From Bradyrhizobium sp. sGM-13 (GTDB lineage Bacteria; Pseudomonadota; Alphaproteobacteria; Rhizobiales; Xanthobacteraceae), in NCBI RefSeq assembly GCF_018398875.1, contig NZ_JAGWDK010000001.1, positions 186,001 through 250,000 of the forward strand: DNA of 64,000 nucleotides. Direction: 5' to 3'. The notes under the pieces are model-generated. The model worked only from the letters and a program-made list of their open reading frames with translations, was not told the DNA's origin and ran no database searches. Of the stretch, positions 38,453 through 46,442 are shown piece after piece. The translations under genes and the position numbers were made by a program. Position 1 is the first letter of the stretch. Each line of letters starts with the position of its first letter.

Positions 38453-39328
38453 TCACGACCGTAGCACCCTCCCCGCCACGGCATCGAGCTTGGCGAGCAA
38501 TTCTTCATCGCGCGCTTCCGGCGCCGTGATTAGGGCGGTGTCAAGCGCCTTGTCCGAGCCGATCGGGCACGGCTCATGCTCGCGCGGGAAATCCCGGGCG
38601 AGACGCGCAACCAGCGCCTTGGCTTTGCCGGCATTCGAGTTCAGCACGCGAATAATGTCCTGCACGGTGACCGCCTCATGATGAGGATGCCAGCAATCGT
38701 AATCGGTGACCATCGCCACGCTGGCGTAACAGATCTCGGCCTCGCGGGCGAGTTTTGCCTCGGGCATGTTGGTCATGCCAATCACCGAATGACCCTGCGC
38801 CTTGTAGGACTGGCTCTCCGCGAGGCTGGAGAACTGCGGCCCTTCCATGCAGACATAGGTACCGCCCCGCACCGCCGCGATCCCCTCAGCCTCGGCCGCT
38901 GCCGCCAGATGCACGTGCAGCCGCGGCGACACCGGATGGGCCATCGAGACATGGGCGACGCAACCCTTGCCGAAGAACGAGCTTTCACGGCGGTAGGTGC
39001 GGTCGACGAACTGATCGACCAGCACAAACGTGCCGGGCGGCAGTTCCTCCTTGAAGGAGCCGCAGGCCGACAGCGAAATCAGGTCGGTAACCCCTGCCCG
39101 TTTCAGCACGTCGATATTGGCGCGGTAGTTGATGTCGGAGGGCGAGAGCACATGCCCCTTGCCATGGCGCGGCAGGAACGCGACCGGCAGCCCGGCGATG
39201 ATGCCGCGCATCAGCGGCGCGGACGGCTCGCCCCACGGGCTGTTGATGGTTTCCTCGCGGACATCCTCCAGCCCCGGCAGGTCGTAGACGCCGGATCCGC
39301 CGATAATGCCAAGCACGGCACGCGTCAT
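38453..39328 (-). CDS. mtnP: S-methyl-5'-thioadenosine phosphorylase
   Basis: MtnP phosphorolyses methylthioadenosine, the by-product of polyamine and acyl-homoserine-lactone synthesis, to adenine and methylthioribose 1-phosphate. The 291-residue product has GIIGGSGVYDLPGL, SPWGEPSAPL, FLPRHGKGHVLSPSDINYRANI and CMEGPQFSSLAESQSYKAQGHSVIGMTNMPEAKLAREAEICYA, the PNP/MTAP family pattern. The ATG at 39328 is chosen because GGGAGAA lies just upstream; a GTG four codons earlier is less likely. It diverges from the aldolase gene across 91 bases. Confidence 0.95.
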   Translation of the reverse strand: MTRAVLGIIGGSGVYDLPGLEDVREETINSPWGEPSAPLMRGIIAGLPVAFLPRHGKGHVLSPSDINYRANIDVLKRAGVTDLISLSACGSFKEELPPGTFVLVDQFVDRTYRRESSFFGKGCVAHVSMAHPVSPRLHVHLAAAAEAEGIAAVRGGTYVCMEGPQFSSLAESQSYKAQGHSVIGMTNMPEAKLAREAEICYASVAMVTDYDCWHPHHEAVTVQDIIRVLNSNAGKAKALVARLARDFPREHEPCPIGSDKALDTALITAPEARDEELLAKLDAVAGRVLRS

Positions 39329-39419
39329 GACTTCTCCCACTTACGATTACACGGAAGATGTTCGACTATACTGCGCCGCAATAATCAAGCATTGTCGCAC
39401 GGTTGCAAGGGGCCTCAAA

Positions 39420-40070
39420 ATGCCGACGAGGAACGACCGAGAAAAACGCCAATCCATCATCGACGCCTGCCTGCGCATGACTGCACTCGGCATCAACCAG
39501 GGGACGTCGGGCAATATCAGCCTGCGCCATGGCGATGGCATGCTGATCACCCCGACCAGCACGCCCTACGAGGCGATGAAGCCCGAGCAGATCGTCTACA
39601 TGCACCTCGACGGCAACCACGATCCCGCCCAGCGGCCATCGAGCGAGTGGCGGTTTCACCGCGACATCCTCAAGGCCCGCCCGGAGGTGCAGGCGATCGT
39701 GCATGCCCATCCGCCCTACTCGACCATGCTGGCGATCATGGGCATGGAGATTCCGCCGGTGCACTACATGGTGGCCGTCGCCGGTGGCGATACCATCCGC
39801 TGCGCGCCATATGCGACCTTCGGCACCCAGGAGCTCTCCGAACACGCGGTCCGCGCGCTGGAGGGACGGCTGGCCTGCCTGCTCGAACATCACGGCATGA
39901 TCGCGATCGGGCCTTCACTGGCAAAGGCGATGTGGCTTGCAGTCGAGGTCGAAACGCTGGCGCGGCAATATCACGGCTGCCTGCAGATCGGCACGCCGCC
40001 ATTGCTGTCAAGTGCGGAAATCGAAAAGGTCCGCCTCCGCATGGCCGGATACGGCCACGCGGAGGAGTAA
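39420..40070 (+). CDS. Class II aldolase/adducin family protein (probable methylthioribulose-1-phosphate aldolase)
   Basis: The 216-residue protein is a zinc-dependent FucA-like aldolase: GTSGNISLRHGDGMLITPTS, the catalytic Glu in PSSEWRFHRDIL, the metal ligands in VHAHPPYST and the third His in LLEHHGMIAIG. Next to mtnA and mtnP the likely role is cleavage of 5-methylthioribulose 1-phosphate to DHAP and methylthioacetaldehyde, the step of the DHAP shunt. MtnB dehydratase belongs to the same fold family and is the main alternative. The ATG at 39420 with AAGGGG upstream is chosen over an earlier frame start. Confidence 0.85.
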   Translation: MPTRNDREKRQSIIDACLRMTALGINQGTSGNISLRHGDGMLITPTSTPYEAMKPEQIVYMHLDGNHDPAQRPSSEWRFHRDILKARPEVQAIVHAHPPYSTMLAIMGMEIPPVHYMVAVAGGDTIRCAPYATFGTQELSEHAVRALEGRLACLLEHHGMIAIGPSLAKAMWLAVEVETLARQYHGCLQIGTPPLLSSAEIEKVRLRMAGYGHAEE

Positions 40071-40075
40071 GCGCG

Positions 40076-41077
40076 TTACTTCGCGACGAAGCCCGCTTCT
40101 TTCATCAGCGAGGCATTCAGCTTGTCGTCCTCTTCGAGGAATTTCAGCATGTCCTTGCCGGTGAGGAAGATCGGCTTGAGCGCCTGCTTCTCCATGTAGT
40201 CCTTGTATTCCGGCGTCTGCGTCACCTTCTGGAACAGATCGACATAGAACGCCTGCTGCTCCGGCGTCACCTTGCCGGGCAGGAACATCGCGCGCAGCAT
40301 CAGGTACTGCACGTCGAGCCCTTCCTCCTTGCAGGTCGGGACGTCGTTCCAGGATTGCGTCTCCGTGACCTTGGTTTTGTAGGAAATGCGCTCCTTGTCG
40401 AACACGCACAGCGCGCGGACCTGTCCGGCGCGCCAGACTTCGAGGTTTTCAGACGGGTTGTTGACATTGGCTTCGGTGTGCTTGCCGACAAGCTGCGTCG
40501 CCGCCTCGCCGCCGGACTTGTACGGCAGATAGGAGAACTTCGCGCCGGTCTTCTGCTCCATGAAAACCGTCAACACATGGTCCTCGCGCTTGGAGCCGGT
40601 GCCGCCCATCTTGAACGGCGAGCTCGCGGCCTTGGCGGCCGCGATAAAGTCCTTCACCGTCTTGGGGCCGTCGGCATTGTCCCACAGCACGAACTGGTCG
40701 AGCGCGACCACCGACACCGGCGTCAGGTCACGCCAGTTGAACGGGATCTTGGCCGACAGCGGCAGCATGTAGATCAGGGAATAGGCGACCAGCACCTTGT
40801 TGGGATCGCCTTCGCTGGATTTCATGTACATCAGCGCCTCGGCGCCGGACGCCCCGCCCTTGAGCGACACAACCATCGGCTGCTTCATCAAATTGTTCTT
40901 TTGGATCGCCGCCTGCATCATCCGCGCCATCTGGTCGGAGGCGCCGCCGGCGCCGGCCGCGACCACGATCTCTACCGGCTTGGTCGGCTCCCAAGCGGCA
41001 AACGCGGGGGTGGTTGCGATCAGGGCCGTTAAGGCGGCCGCAGCTTTGAGGATCTGTCCCACGAGTTTCTTCCCCAT
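40076..41077 (-). CDS. tctC: Tripartite tricarboxylate transporter substrate-binding protein
   Basis: The 333-residue protein has a Sec signal peptide (basic MGKKLV, hydrophobic AAAALTALIATTPAFA, cleavage before AWEP) and the Bug/TctC fold: PVEIVVAAGAGGASDQMARMMQ, then GGTGSKREDHVLTVFM and YLPYKSGGEAATQLVGKH. It is the periplasmic receptor for TctAB. The gene is convergent with the aldolase (5-base gap) and is separated from tctBA by the mtn genes, so transporter and salvage genes are physically interleaved. The ligand is unknown. Confidence 0.9.
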   Translation of the reverse strand: MGKKLVGQILKAAAALTALIATTPAFAAWEPTKPVEIVVAAGAGGASDQMARMMQAAIQKNNLMKQPMVVSLKGGASGAEALMYMKSSEGDPNKVLVAYSLIYMLPLSAKIPFNWRDLTPVSVVALDQFVLWDNADGPKTVKDFIAAAKAASSPFKMGGTGSKREDHVLTVFMEQKTGAKFSYLPYKSGGEAATQLVGKHTEANVNNPSENLEVWRAGQVRALCVFDKERISYKTKVTETQSWNDVPTCKEEGLDVQYLMLRAMFLPGKVTPEQQAFYVDLFQKVTQTPEYKDYMEKQALKPIFLTGKDMLKFLEEDDKLNASLMKEAGFVAK

Positions 41078-41310
41078 GTATTTGCAAGACCTGGAAAATC
41101 AGATCTGTCTGGTTGCCCCATCTTGCGAGCGAACCGATCAGAGTTCAAGCTGCACCGCAATGTGCCGCCCATGACCTTGGCATCAGGTTGCAAATCCTTC
41201 CTGTGCCTCAGCTACCAACAGCCGAATCCAATCTCGCCGCTTTTCCATTGTGCGGCGGCGAGCGGGCCCGTTTAATGCACGCTACAAGAAACAGGAGGAG
41301 GAGAGACTGA

Positions 41311-41682
41311 ATGAGAAGGATTTTGGTGACTGCCCTCATGGGTGCGGCGCTGACCCTCGCGGGGTGCGGACGGGATCCAGGACCGAAAGGGGATACCGGC
41401 CCACAGGGACCGGCCGGGCCACAGGGCGTACAGGGCTTGCAAGGCGTGCCCGGCCCTCAAGGGCAACAGGGTCCCCAAGGGCCACAGGGACCGCAGGGTG
41501 TGCCCGGTCCGAAAGGCGATCCCGGACCGGCTGGCACTTCCATCAGGTCGGTTCAGGCCAGCGGCGAGGTCGGCTGCGATGCCAATGAAAACCTGGTGTC
41601 GGTGTTCTGTCCGTCCGGTGGTGCCCCCGATGGCGCCAAATGCGGCACCGGTCCGGCCGTTGGTCTTTGCCTCAAGAAGTAG
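41311..41682 (+). CDS. Small lipoprotein with a collagen-like (Gly-X-Y) domain
   Basis: The 123-residue product starts with a lipoprotein signal ([19 protein letters not shown], lipobox LAGC with Cys19). Residues 24-72 are about sixteen Gly-X-Y triplets rich in Pro and Gln ([19 protein letters not shown] and on). A Cys-containing C-terminal head of 50 residues follows ([19 protein letters not shown]). It would be anchored in a membrane and could form a trimeric triple helix. The function of such bacterial collagen-like lipoproteins is mostly unknown. Confidence 0.85.
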   Translation: MRRILVTALMGAALTLAGCGRDPGPKGDTGPQGPAGPQGVQGLQGVPGPQGQQGPQGPQGPQGVPGPKGDPGPAGTSIRSVQASGEVGCDANENLVSVFCPSGGAPDGAKCGTGPAVGLCLKK

Positions 41683-41729
41683 CCGTTCTGCTGCGCTACG
41701 ATCCGACGAATGATGGTCGGCGAAAAAAC

Positions 41730-42059
41730 ATGAAAGCGTTCGCGATTGGTTTTCTCCTGGCTTGTCTTGCCACCGCCGCGGACGCCGGCTCCTCAATAAT
41801 TGGTGCGGGCTCTCAAACCTGCACGGCTTGGACCAACCGCAAGAAGAATGCGGTCGTTAAAGGAAGCTTTGAATCCTGGCTGGTTGGATTTATCAGCGGC
41901 CTGAACATCAGCGGCGAGCGCGACATGGTGGGTGGCGGCGACTTCGACGCCATCATCGCATGGATGGACCAACGTTGCCTCACCACGCCTTCGGACAGGA
42001 TAGGTATCGCGGCGCTCGACCTCGGTATGGAATTGGCCAAAAAGGCCGCCAAACCATAG
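41730..42059 (+). CDS. Small secreted protein of unknown function
   Basis: This 109-residue product has a clean signal peptide (MKAFAIGFLLACLATAADAG, cleavage after ADA). The mature part contains SQTCTAWTNRKKN, SWLVGFISGLNI and a second Cys in DQRCLTTPSDRIGIAALDL, suggesting one disulphide. I do not recognise the family with confidence. The start at 41730 is chosen because the signal peptide begins there. It follows the collagen-like lipoprotein by 47 bases and may share its transcript. Confidence 0.7.
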   Translation: MKAFAIGFLLACLATAADAGSSIIGAGSQTCTAWTNRKKNAVVKGSFESWLVGFISGLNISGERDMVGGGDFDAIIAWMDQRCLTTPSDRIGIAALDLGMELAKKAAKP

Positions 42060-42085
42060 TGCGCGGTTCTGAACGCTTGGGTACC

Positions 42086-42883
42086 TTATTTTCCCTTCCA
42101 GTTCGGCGAGCGCTTGTTGAGGAACGCGTCCATTCCCTCGCGGAAGTCCTCGCTCATATAGGCGCGCAGGATCAGGTCCTCGCCCTCGTCACGCGTCAAT
42201 GTCCGCCGGATGCGGCGCACCGCTTCCTTGGTGACTTCGAGCGTGATTGGCGCATGGCTCGCAACGAGTTTCGCAGTCTCGTCGGCGCGGCGCTGCAACG
42301 TTGCGACATCGGGCACCACCTCATTGAGCAGCCCGAGCGCCAGCGCTTCCGGCGCCTCGACCAGCCGCGCCTTGAAGATCAGGTCCTTGGTGCGCGCCGG
42401 ACCGACCAGCGAAACGAGCCTGGAGATATTGGACATCGACAGGCAATTGCCGAGCGTACGCGCGATCGGAAAACCCATCCGCGTTGTCTCGGTACCGATG
42501 CGGATGTCACAGCACGCCGCAATCCCGGCCCCGCCGCCAGTGCAGGCGCCGGCAATCGCCGCGATCGTCGGCACCCGGCAGGCCTCCAGCGCACCGAGCA
42601 CGCGGTCGATCCGCGCCTCATAGTCGAGCGCGTCCTGTGCAGTCTTGAAGGCGCGGAACTGCGAAATGTCGGTGCCCGATGCGAACGCCTTGTCGCCGGC
42701 GCCGGTCAAGATCATCGCCTTGATCGAGCGATCATTGTTGATGGTCTCGCAGATCGCCGCCATCTGCTCGTACATGGCAAAGGTCAGCGCGTTGCGCGCC
42801 TGCGGACGGTTGAACGTCAGCCGGGCGATGCCGTCCTCGACGGAATAGATCAGGTCTTCGGTCGAAGCTACCGGAGCGTTCAT
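42086..42883 (-). CDS. Enoyl-CoA hydratase/isomerase (crotonase) family protein lacking the usual catalytic glutamates
   Basis: The 265-residue protein has crotonase features: FNRPQARNALTFAMYEQM, ILTGAGDKAFASGTDISQF (first oxyanion segment) and IAGACTGGGAGIAACCDIRIG. The two positions that normally carry catalytic Glu in enoyl-CoA hydratase read GAGIAA and GFPIARTLG here, with no Glu. It may therefore catalyse a different crotonase reaction (isomerase, hydrolase or decarboxylase type). It is divergent from the small secreted-protein genes and 35 bases downstream of the first aminotransferase gene, likely in its operon. Confidence 0.85.
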   Translation of the reverse strand: MNAPVASTEDLIYSVEDGIARLTFNRPQARNALTFAMYEQMAAICETINNDRSIKAMILTGAGDKAFASGTDISQFRAFKTAQDALDYEARIDRVLGALEACRVPTIAAIAGACTGGGAGIAACCDIRIGTETTRMGFPIARTLGNCLSMSNISRLVSLVGPARTKDLIFKARLVEAPEALALGLLNEVVPDVATLQRRADETAKLVASHAPITLEVTKEAVRRIRRTLTRDEGEDLILRAYMSEDFREGMDAFLNKRSPNWKGK

Positions 42884-42918
42884 CGCAGCTCTCTCTATTT
42901 TGTTTCGGTCAAACAGGC

Positions 42919-44118
42919 TCAGGCGACAGCGGCCTTCGGCATCGCCACGACGTCGCGTCCCTTGAGCACTTCCATCGCCGCCAGCACGCCACCGCCGCGA
43001 TGCGGCACCTTGGCGAGATCGAGACCCATCTCGACACCCGACAGCGTGCCCATCAGCATCAGATCGTTGAAATGTCCGATATGGCCGATCCGGAACGCCT
43101 TGCCCTTGATCTTGTTCAGGCCGGTGCCGAGCGACATGTCGAAGTTTTCCAGCACGACCTTGCGGAAGTTGTCGGCGTCATGGCCTTCCGGCATGACGAC
43201 GCCGGTCAACGCGGGCGAATGCGCGCCCTGCTCCTGACATTGCGTTTCCAGCCCCCACACCTTGATGGCCGCGCGCGTCGCAGCGCTGTGGCGTTTGTGG
43301 CGGGCGAAGACGTTCTCAAGCCCTTCCTCCTCGAGCATCTTGACCGCTTCGCGCAACCCGAACAGCAGGTTCGTTGCCGGCGTGTAGGGCCAAGTGCCCG
43401 CCTTGTTGATCGCGATGACTTCCTGCCAGTCCCAATAAGACCGCATCGCGGGATTGGCCTTCGCCACTGCGAGCGCCTTTTCCGAGATGGCGTTGAAGCC
43501 GAGACCCGGCGGCAGCATCAGGCCCTTTTGCGATCCGGCGACCGAGACATCGATGCCCCAGGCGTCGTGCTCATATTCCAGCGATCCCAGACCAGAGATG
43601 GTGTCGACCATCAAGAGCGCGGGATGGTTGACGCGGTTGAGAATCTTGCGGACGTCCTGCGGATGGGTGACGCAGCCGGTCGAAGTCTCGTTGTGGACCA
43701 CGCACACGGCCTTGATCTTGTGCGCCTTGTCGGCCGACAGCCGCGCCTCGATCTGCTCAAGGTCGGCGCCATGGCGCCAGTCACCGGGAATGAAATCCAC
43801 TTCGAGTTTGAATTTGTCGGCGATACCGTGCCACAGCACGGCAAACTGCCCGGTCTCCGCCATCAGCACCTTGTCGCCCGGCTGCAGCGTATTGACGAGT
43901 GCCGCCTCCCATGCGCCGGTGCCGGACGACGGATAGATGATTACCGGCTGCTTGGTGCGAAACACCCGCTGCATGGCCGCCAGCACGGCATAACCAACCT
44001 CGGCGAACTCGGGCCCCCGGTGGTCCATGGTCGGCATGTCCATGGCGCGCAGCACCCGGTCCGGCACGTTGGTCGGCCCCGGGATCTGCAGAAAATGCCT
44101 TCCAGTATGCACAGTCAT
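42919..44118 (-). CDS. Serine/alanine-glyoxylate aminotransferase family protein, copy 1
   Basis: The 399-residue PLP enzyme begins TVHTGRHFLQIPGPTNVPDRVL and has SSGTGAWEAALVNTL, VVHNETSTGCVTHP, MVDTISGLGSLEYEHDAWGIDV and the lysine in AGSQKGLMLPPGLGF. This is the SgaA/AGXT group of class V aminotransferases, which move amino groups between serine or alanine and glyoxylate. The start is set at the ATG at 44118; a longer reading adds unrelated residues. It follows a close paralogue in tandem, with a gap of 141 bases. Confidence 0.9.
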   Translation of the reverse strand: MTVHTGRHFLQIPGPTNVPDRVLRAMDMPTMDHRGPEFAEVGYAVLAAMQRVFRTKQPVIIYPSSGTGAWEAALVNTLQPGDKVLMAETGQFAVLWHGIADKFKLEVDFIPGDWRHGADLEQIEARLSADKAHKIKAVCVVHNETSTGCVTHPQDVRKILNRVNHPALLMVDTISGLGSLEYEHDAWGIDVSVAGSQKGLMLPPGLGFNAISEKALAVAKANPAMRSYWDWQEVIAINKAGTWPYTPATNLLFGLREAVKMLEEEGLENVFARHKRHSAATRAAIKVWGLETQCQEQGAHSPALTGVVMPEGHDADNFRKVVLENFDMSLGTGLNKIKGKAFRIGHIGHFNDLMLMGTLSGVEMGLDLAKVPHRGGGVLAAMEVLKGRDVVAMPKAAVA

Positions 44119-44259
44119 GGGCGTCCTTCCCGGTATTGCCTTGGCGTTTCGAGCCGCTCGAATATCACCCTTTGGCGGGCTTGTCGCCCGCCGGACGCAG
44201 CACGTCAATGCGCAAGGAGCAGGGCTGGAGCGGCATCGCCGGCAGGCGCGAGCTGCTGG

Positions 44260-45462
44260 CTAGCTGCCGACCACCTTGAGATGCGCCGGGAAATTGCCTT
44301 GCGGGCGCTCTTCCAGATACTTCATCGCGGCATCGACACCGCCGGCCCGGTACGGAATGCCGGCGACTGATAATCCCATCTCCACGCCCGTCAGCGCAGC
44401 GAGCAAGGTCAGCTCGTTGCATTCGCCGAGATGACCAATGCGGAATACCTTGCCGGCCACCTTCGACAGACCGGAGCCGAGCGACATGTTGAAGTTGTCG
44501 AGCACCACCTTGCGGAACTGGTCCGCGTCATGCCCCGGCGGCATCAGCACGGCGGTAAGCACCGGCGAAAAGTCCTTTGGCTCCTGGCAAAGCACCTCCA
44601 GTCCCCAATGATTGACGGCGGCACGCGTAGCAGCGGCGAGCCGCTGATGGCGAGCGAAGACCTTGTCGAGCCCCTCCTCAAGCAACATCGCAATGGCCTC
44701 GCGCAGGCCGTAGAGCAGGTTGGTCGCCGGGGTATAGGGAAAGAAGCCATTCGCATTCGGCTTCAGCATTTCCTCCCAATCCCAATACGACCGCGGCATT
44801 TTGTTGGTCTTGGCTGCAGCGCGGGCTTTGTCCGAGATTGCGTTGAAGCCCAAACCGGGCGGCAACATGAATCCTTTCTGCGAGCAGCTCACGCTGACGT
44901 CGACCTTCCATTCATCGTGCCGGTACTCGACCGATCCCAGCGAAGAGATGGTGTCGACCATCAGCAAGGCCGGATGACCGACCCGGTCCATCGCGGCGCG
45001 GATTTCGCCGATCCGGCTGGTCGCACCGGTCGACGTTTCGTTGTGGACGACCATCACGGCCTTGAGCGCATGCGATGTGTCGCGCGCCAGCCTTTCCTCG
45101 ATGACTGCCGGGTCGGCGCCACGGCGCCAGTCGCCGGGCAAGAAGTCGACGTCAATTCCCCAGCGTCCCGCCATCTGGCGCCACAGGGTCGCGAAATGGC
45201 CGGTCTCCACCATCAGAACCTTGTCGCCAGGCGACAGCGTGTTGACGATGGCGGCCTCCCAGGCCCCTGTCCCCGACGACGGGAAGATCACCACCGGTCC
45301 CGAGGTCTGGAAAATCTTCTGGCTGCCGCCGAGCACGGCCCGCCCGAGTTCGGCGAACTGGGCGCTGCGGTGGTCGATCACGGGCATGTCCATCGCGCGA
45401 AGAACGCGGTCCGGAATCGGACTAGGCCCTGGAATCTGAAGAAAATGCCGTCCTTGCTGCAT
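44260..45462 (-). CDS. Serine/alanine-glyoxylate aminotransferase family protein, copy 2
   Basis: The 400-residue product aligns along its length with the downstream copy: GRHFLQIPGPSPIPDRVLRAMDMP, SSGTGAWEAAIVNTLSPGDKV, VVHNETSTGATSRIGEIR, MVDTISSLGSVEYRHDEWKVDV and SQKGFMLPPGLGFNAISDKA with the PLP lysine. GGGAGG lies just ahead of the ATG at 45462. Changes outside the core, for example RIGEIRAAMDRV against HPQDVRKILNRV, suggest a different substrate. It is divergent from a GntR/FCD regulator gene, which probably controls it. Confidence 0.9.
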   Translation of the reverse strand: MQQGRHFLQIPGPSPIPDRVLRAMDMPVIDHRSAQFAELGRAVLGGSQKIFQTSGPVVIFPSSGTGAWEAAIVNTLSPGDKVLMVETGHFATLWRQMAGRWGIDVDFLPGDWRRGADPAVIEERLARDTSHALKAVMVVHNETSTGATSRIGEIRAAMDRVGHPALLMVDTISSLGSVEYRHDEWKVDVSVSCSQKGFMLPPGLGFNAISDKARAAAKTNKMPRSYWDWEEMLKPNANGFFPYTPATNLLYGLREAIAMLLEEGLDKVFARHQRLAAATRAAVNHWGLEVLCQEPKDFSPVLTAVLMPPGHDADQFRKVVLDNFNMSLGSGLSKVAGKVFRIGHLGECNELTLLAALTGVEMGLSVAGIPYRAGGVDAAMKYLEERPQGNFPAHLKVVGS

Positions 45463-45530
45463 GAAAACCTCCCACCAGGCCGCATCTTGATAACACCGCG
45501 ACCAATTTTGCATTCATTTTTTATCTTTTC

Positions 45531-45547
45531 AATGCTAATTTGGCATT
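45531..45547. promoter_or_regulatory. Candidate GntR operator between aminotransferase and regulator genes
   Basis: AATGCTAATTTGGCATT is a 17-base near-palindrome with arms AATGC and GCATT and one mismatched pair. A related half site, TTTTGCATTC, lies about 34 bases to the left. It sits in the 127-base divergent gap between the aminotransferase and the GntR gene, where such a regulator would bind. Confidence 0.5.
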
Positions 45548-45589
45548 CGATCTGAAACGTCGACGCCGCAGACTTGGCAAACTACGCTC

Positions 45590-46345
45590 ATGCAAATGAA
45601 ATCCACGATTCCCGAAGCTGGGGCGCCGATCGCCCAAACCGCACCCGGCAACGGCACAGACCGGCAGGAAGCGTCGCTGCACGGGGAAATTTTGCTGCGC
45701 CTTCGCGACTATGTCGTTGAGGGCAACATTCCGGAAGGTGCGCGGGTTCCGGAACGGAAGCTTTGCGAAATGCTCGGCATTTCAAGAACGCCGCTGCGCG
45801 AGGCGCTGAAAGTTCTGGCCGCAGAGGGCCTGATCGAACTCCTGCCCAACCGGGGCGCGCGGATACGCCAGCTTAGCCAGCGCGACCTGGAGGAGCTTTT
45901 CGACGTGATGGCCGGTCTGGAAAGCCTGGCCGGGCGCCTTGCCTGCGAAGCCATCACCGACGAGGAAATCGCGGAAATCGAGCGGTTGCACTACAAAATG
46001 TACGGCCATTACTTGCACCGCGACATGCACGGCTATTTTCAGATCAACCAGCGCATCCACGAGAGCATCGTCGCCGCTGCGCGCAACGAGACCCTGCGCG
46101 CGGCCTACGCCAACTTCGCCGGCCGGATTCGCCGTATCCGATACTCCGCCAACTTCGCCCGCAAGCGGCAGCGCTGGGCTGAGGCCATGCGCGAGCACGA
46201 AGCGATCCTGGATGCGTTGCGTCGCCGGGCCGGGAGCGAGCTGAGCGACATCCTGTTCGAGCATTTGCGCAACAAACGGACCGCCGCTATCGAGCACTTG
46301 GCTGAAGCACGGGAGGCCACCGCAGCCATGGCCGCCGGGGGCTAG
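45590..46345 (+). CDS. GntR family transcriptional regulator, FCD subfamily
   Basis: A DNA-binding winged helix occupies residues about 30-95 (LRDYVVEGNIPEGARVPERKLCEMLGISRTPLREALKVLAAEGLIELLPNRGARI). The FCD ligand-binding helical domain follows (about 100-230) with metal-type His and Asp residues in HRDMHGYFQINQRIHESIVAAARN. Length 251 residues is normal for FadR-like FCD regulators. It is divergent from the tandem aminotransferases and upstream of the FAD/Fe-S oxidase gene on its own strand, so it may sense a 2-oxo- or hydroxyacid and control both sides. Confidence 0.9.
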   Translation: MQMKSTIPEAGAPIAQTAPGNGTDRQEASLHGEILLRLRDYVVEGNIPEGARVPERKLCEMLGISRTPLREALKVLAAEGLIELLPNRGARIRQLSQRDLEELFDVMAGLESLAGRLACEAITDEEIAEIERLHYKMYGHYLHRDMHGYFQINQRIHESIVAAARNETLRAAYANFAGRIRRIRYSANFARKRQRWAEAMREHEAILDALRRRAGSELSDILFEHLRNKRTAAIEHLAEAREATAAMAAGG

Positions 46346-46442
46346 CCTTGCCGATTATGAATTCATAAGCTAGTTCATCCGACGAAAAAGTGCATGACCG
46401 TGTCGAAGGGGTGACCCCCTTTTGGATCACTTTGGATTTGGG

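Noticed and set aside
35043..38681. A 1,212-codon plus-strand open frame antisense to tctA, tctB and mtnA
   Set aside because: It is a shadow of GC-rich minus-strand genes with clear families. Its translation is Arg/His/Gln-rich without domains.
38576..41032. An 818-codon plus-strand open frame antisense to mtnP and tctC
   Set aside because: Same reason: it covers known genes on the other strand and has low-complexity composition without motifs.
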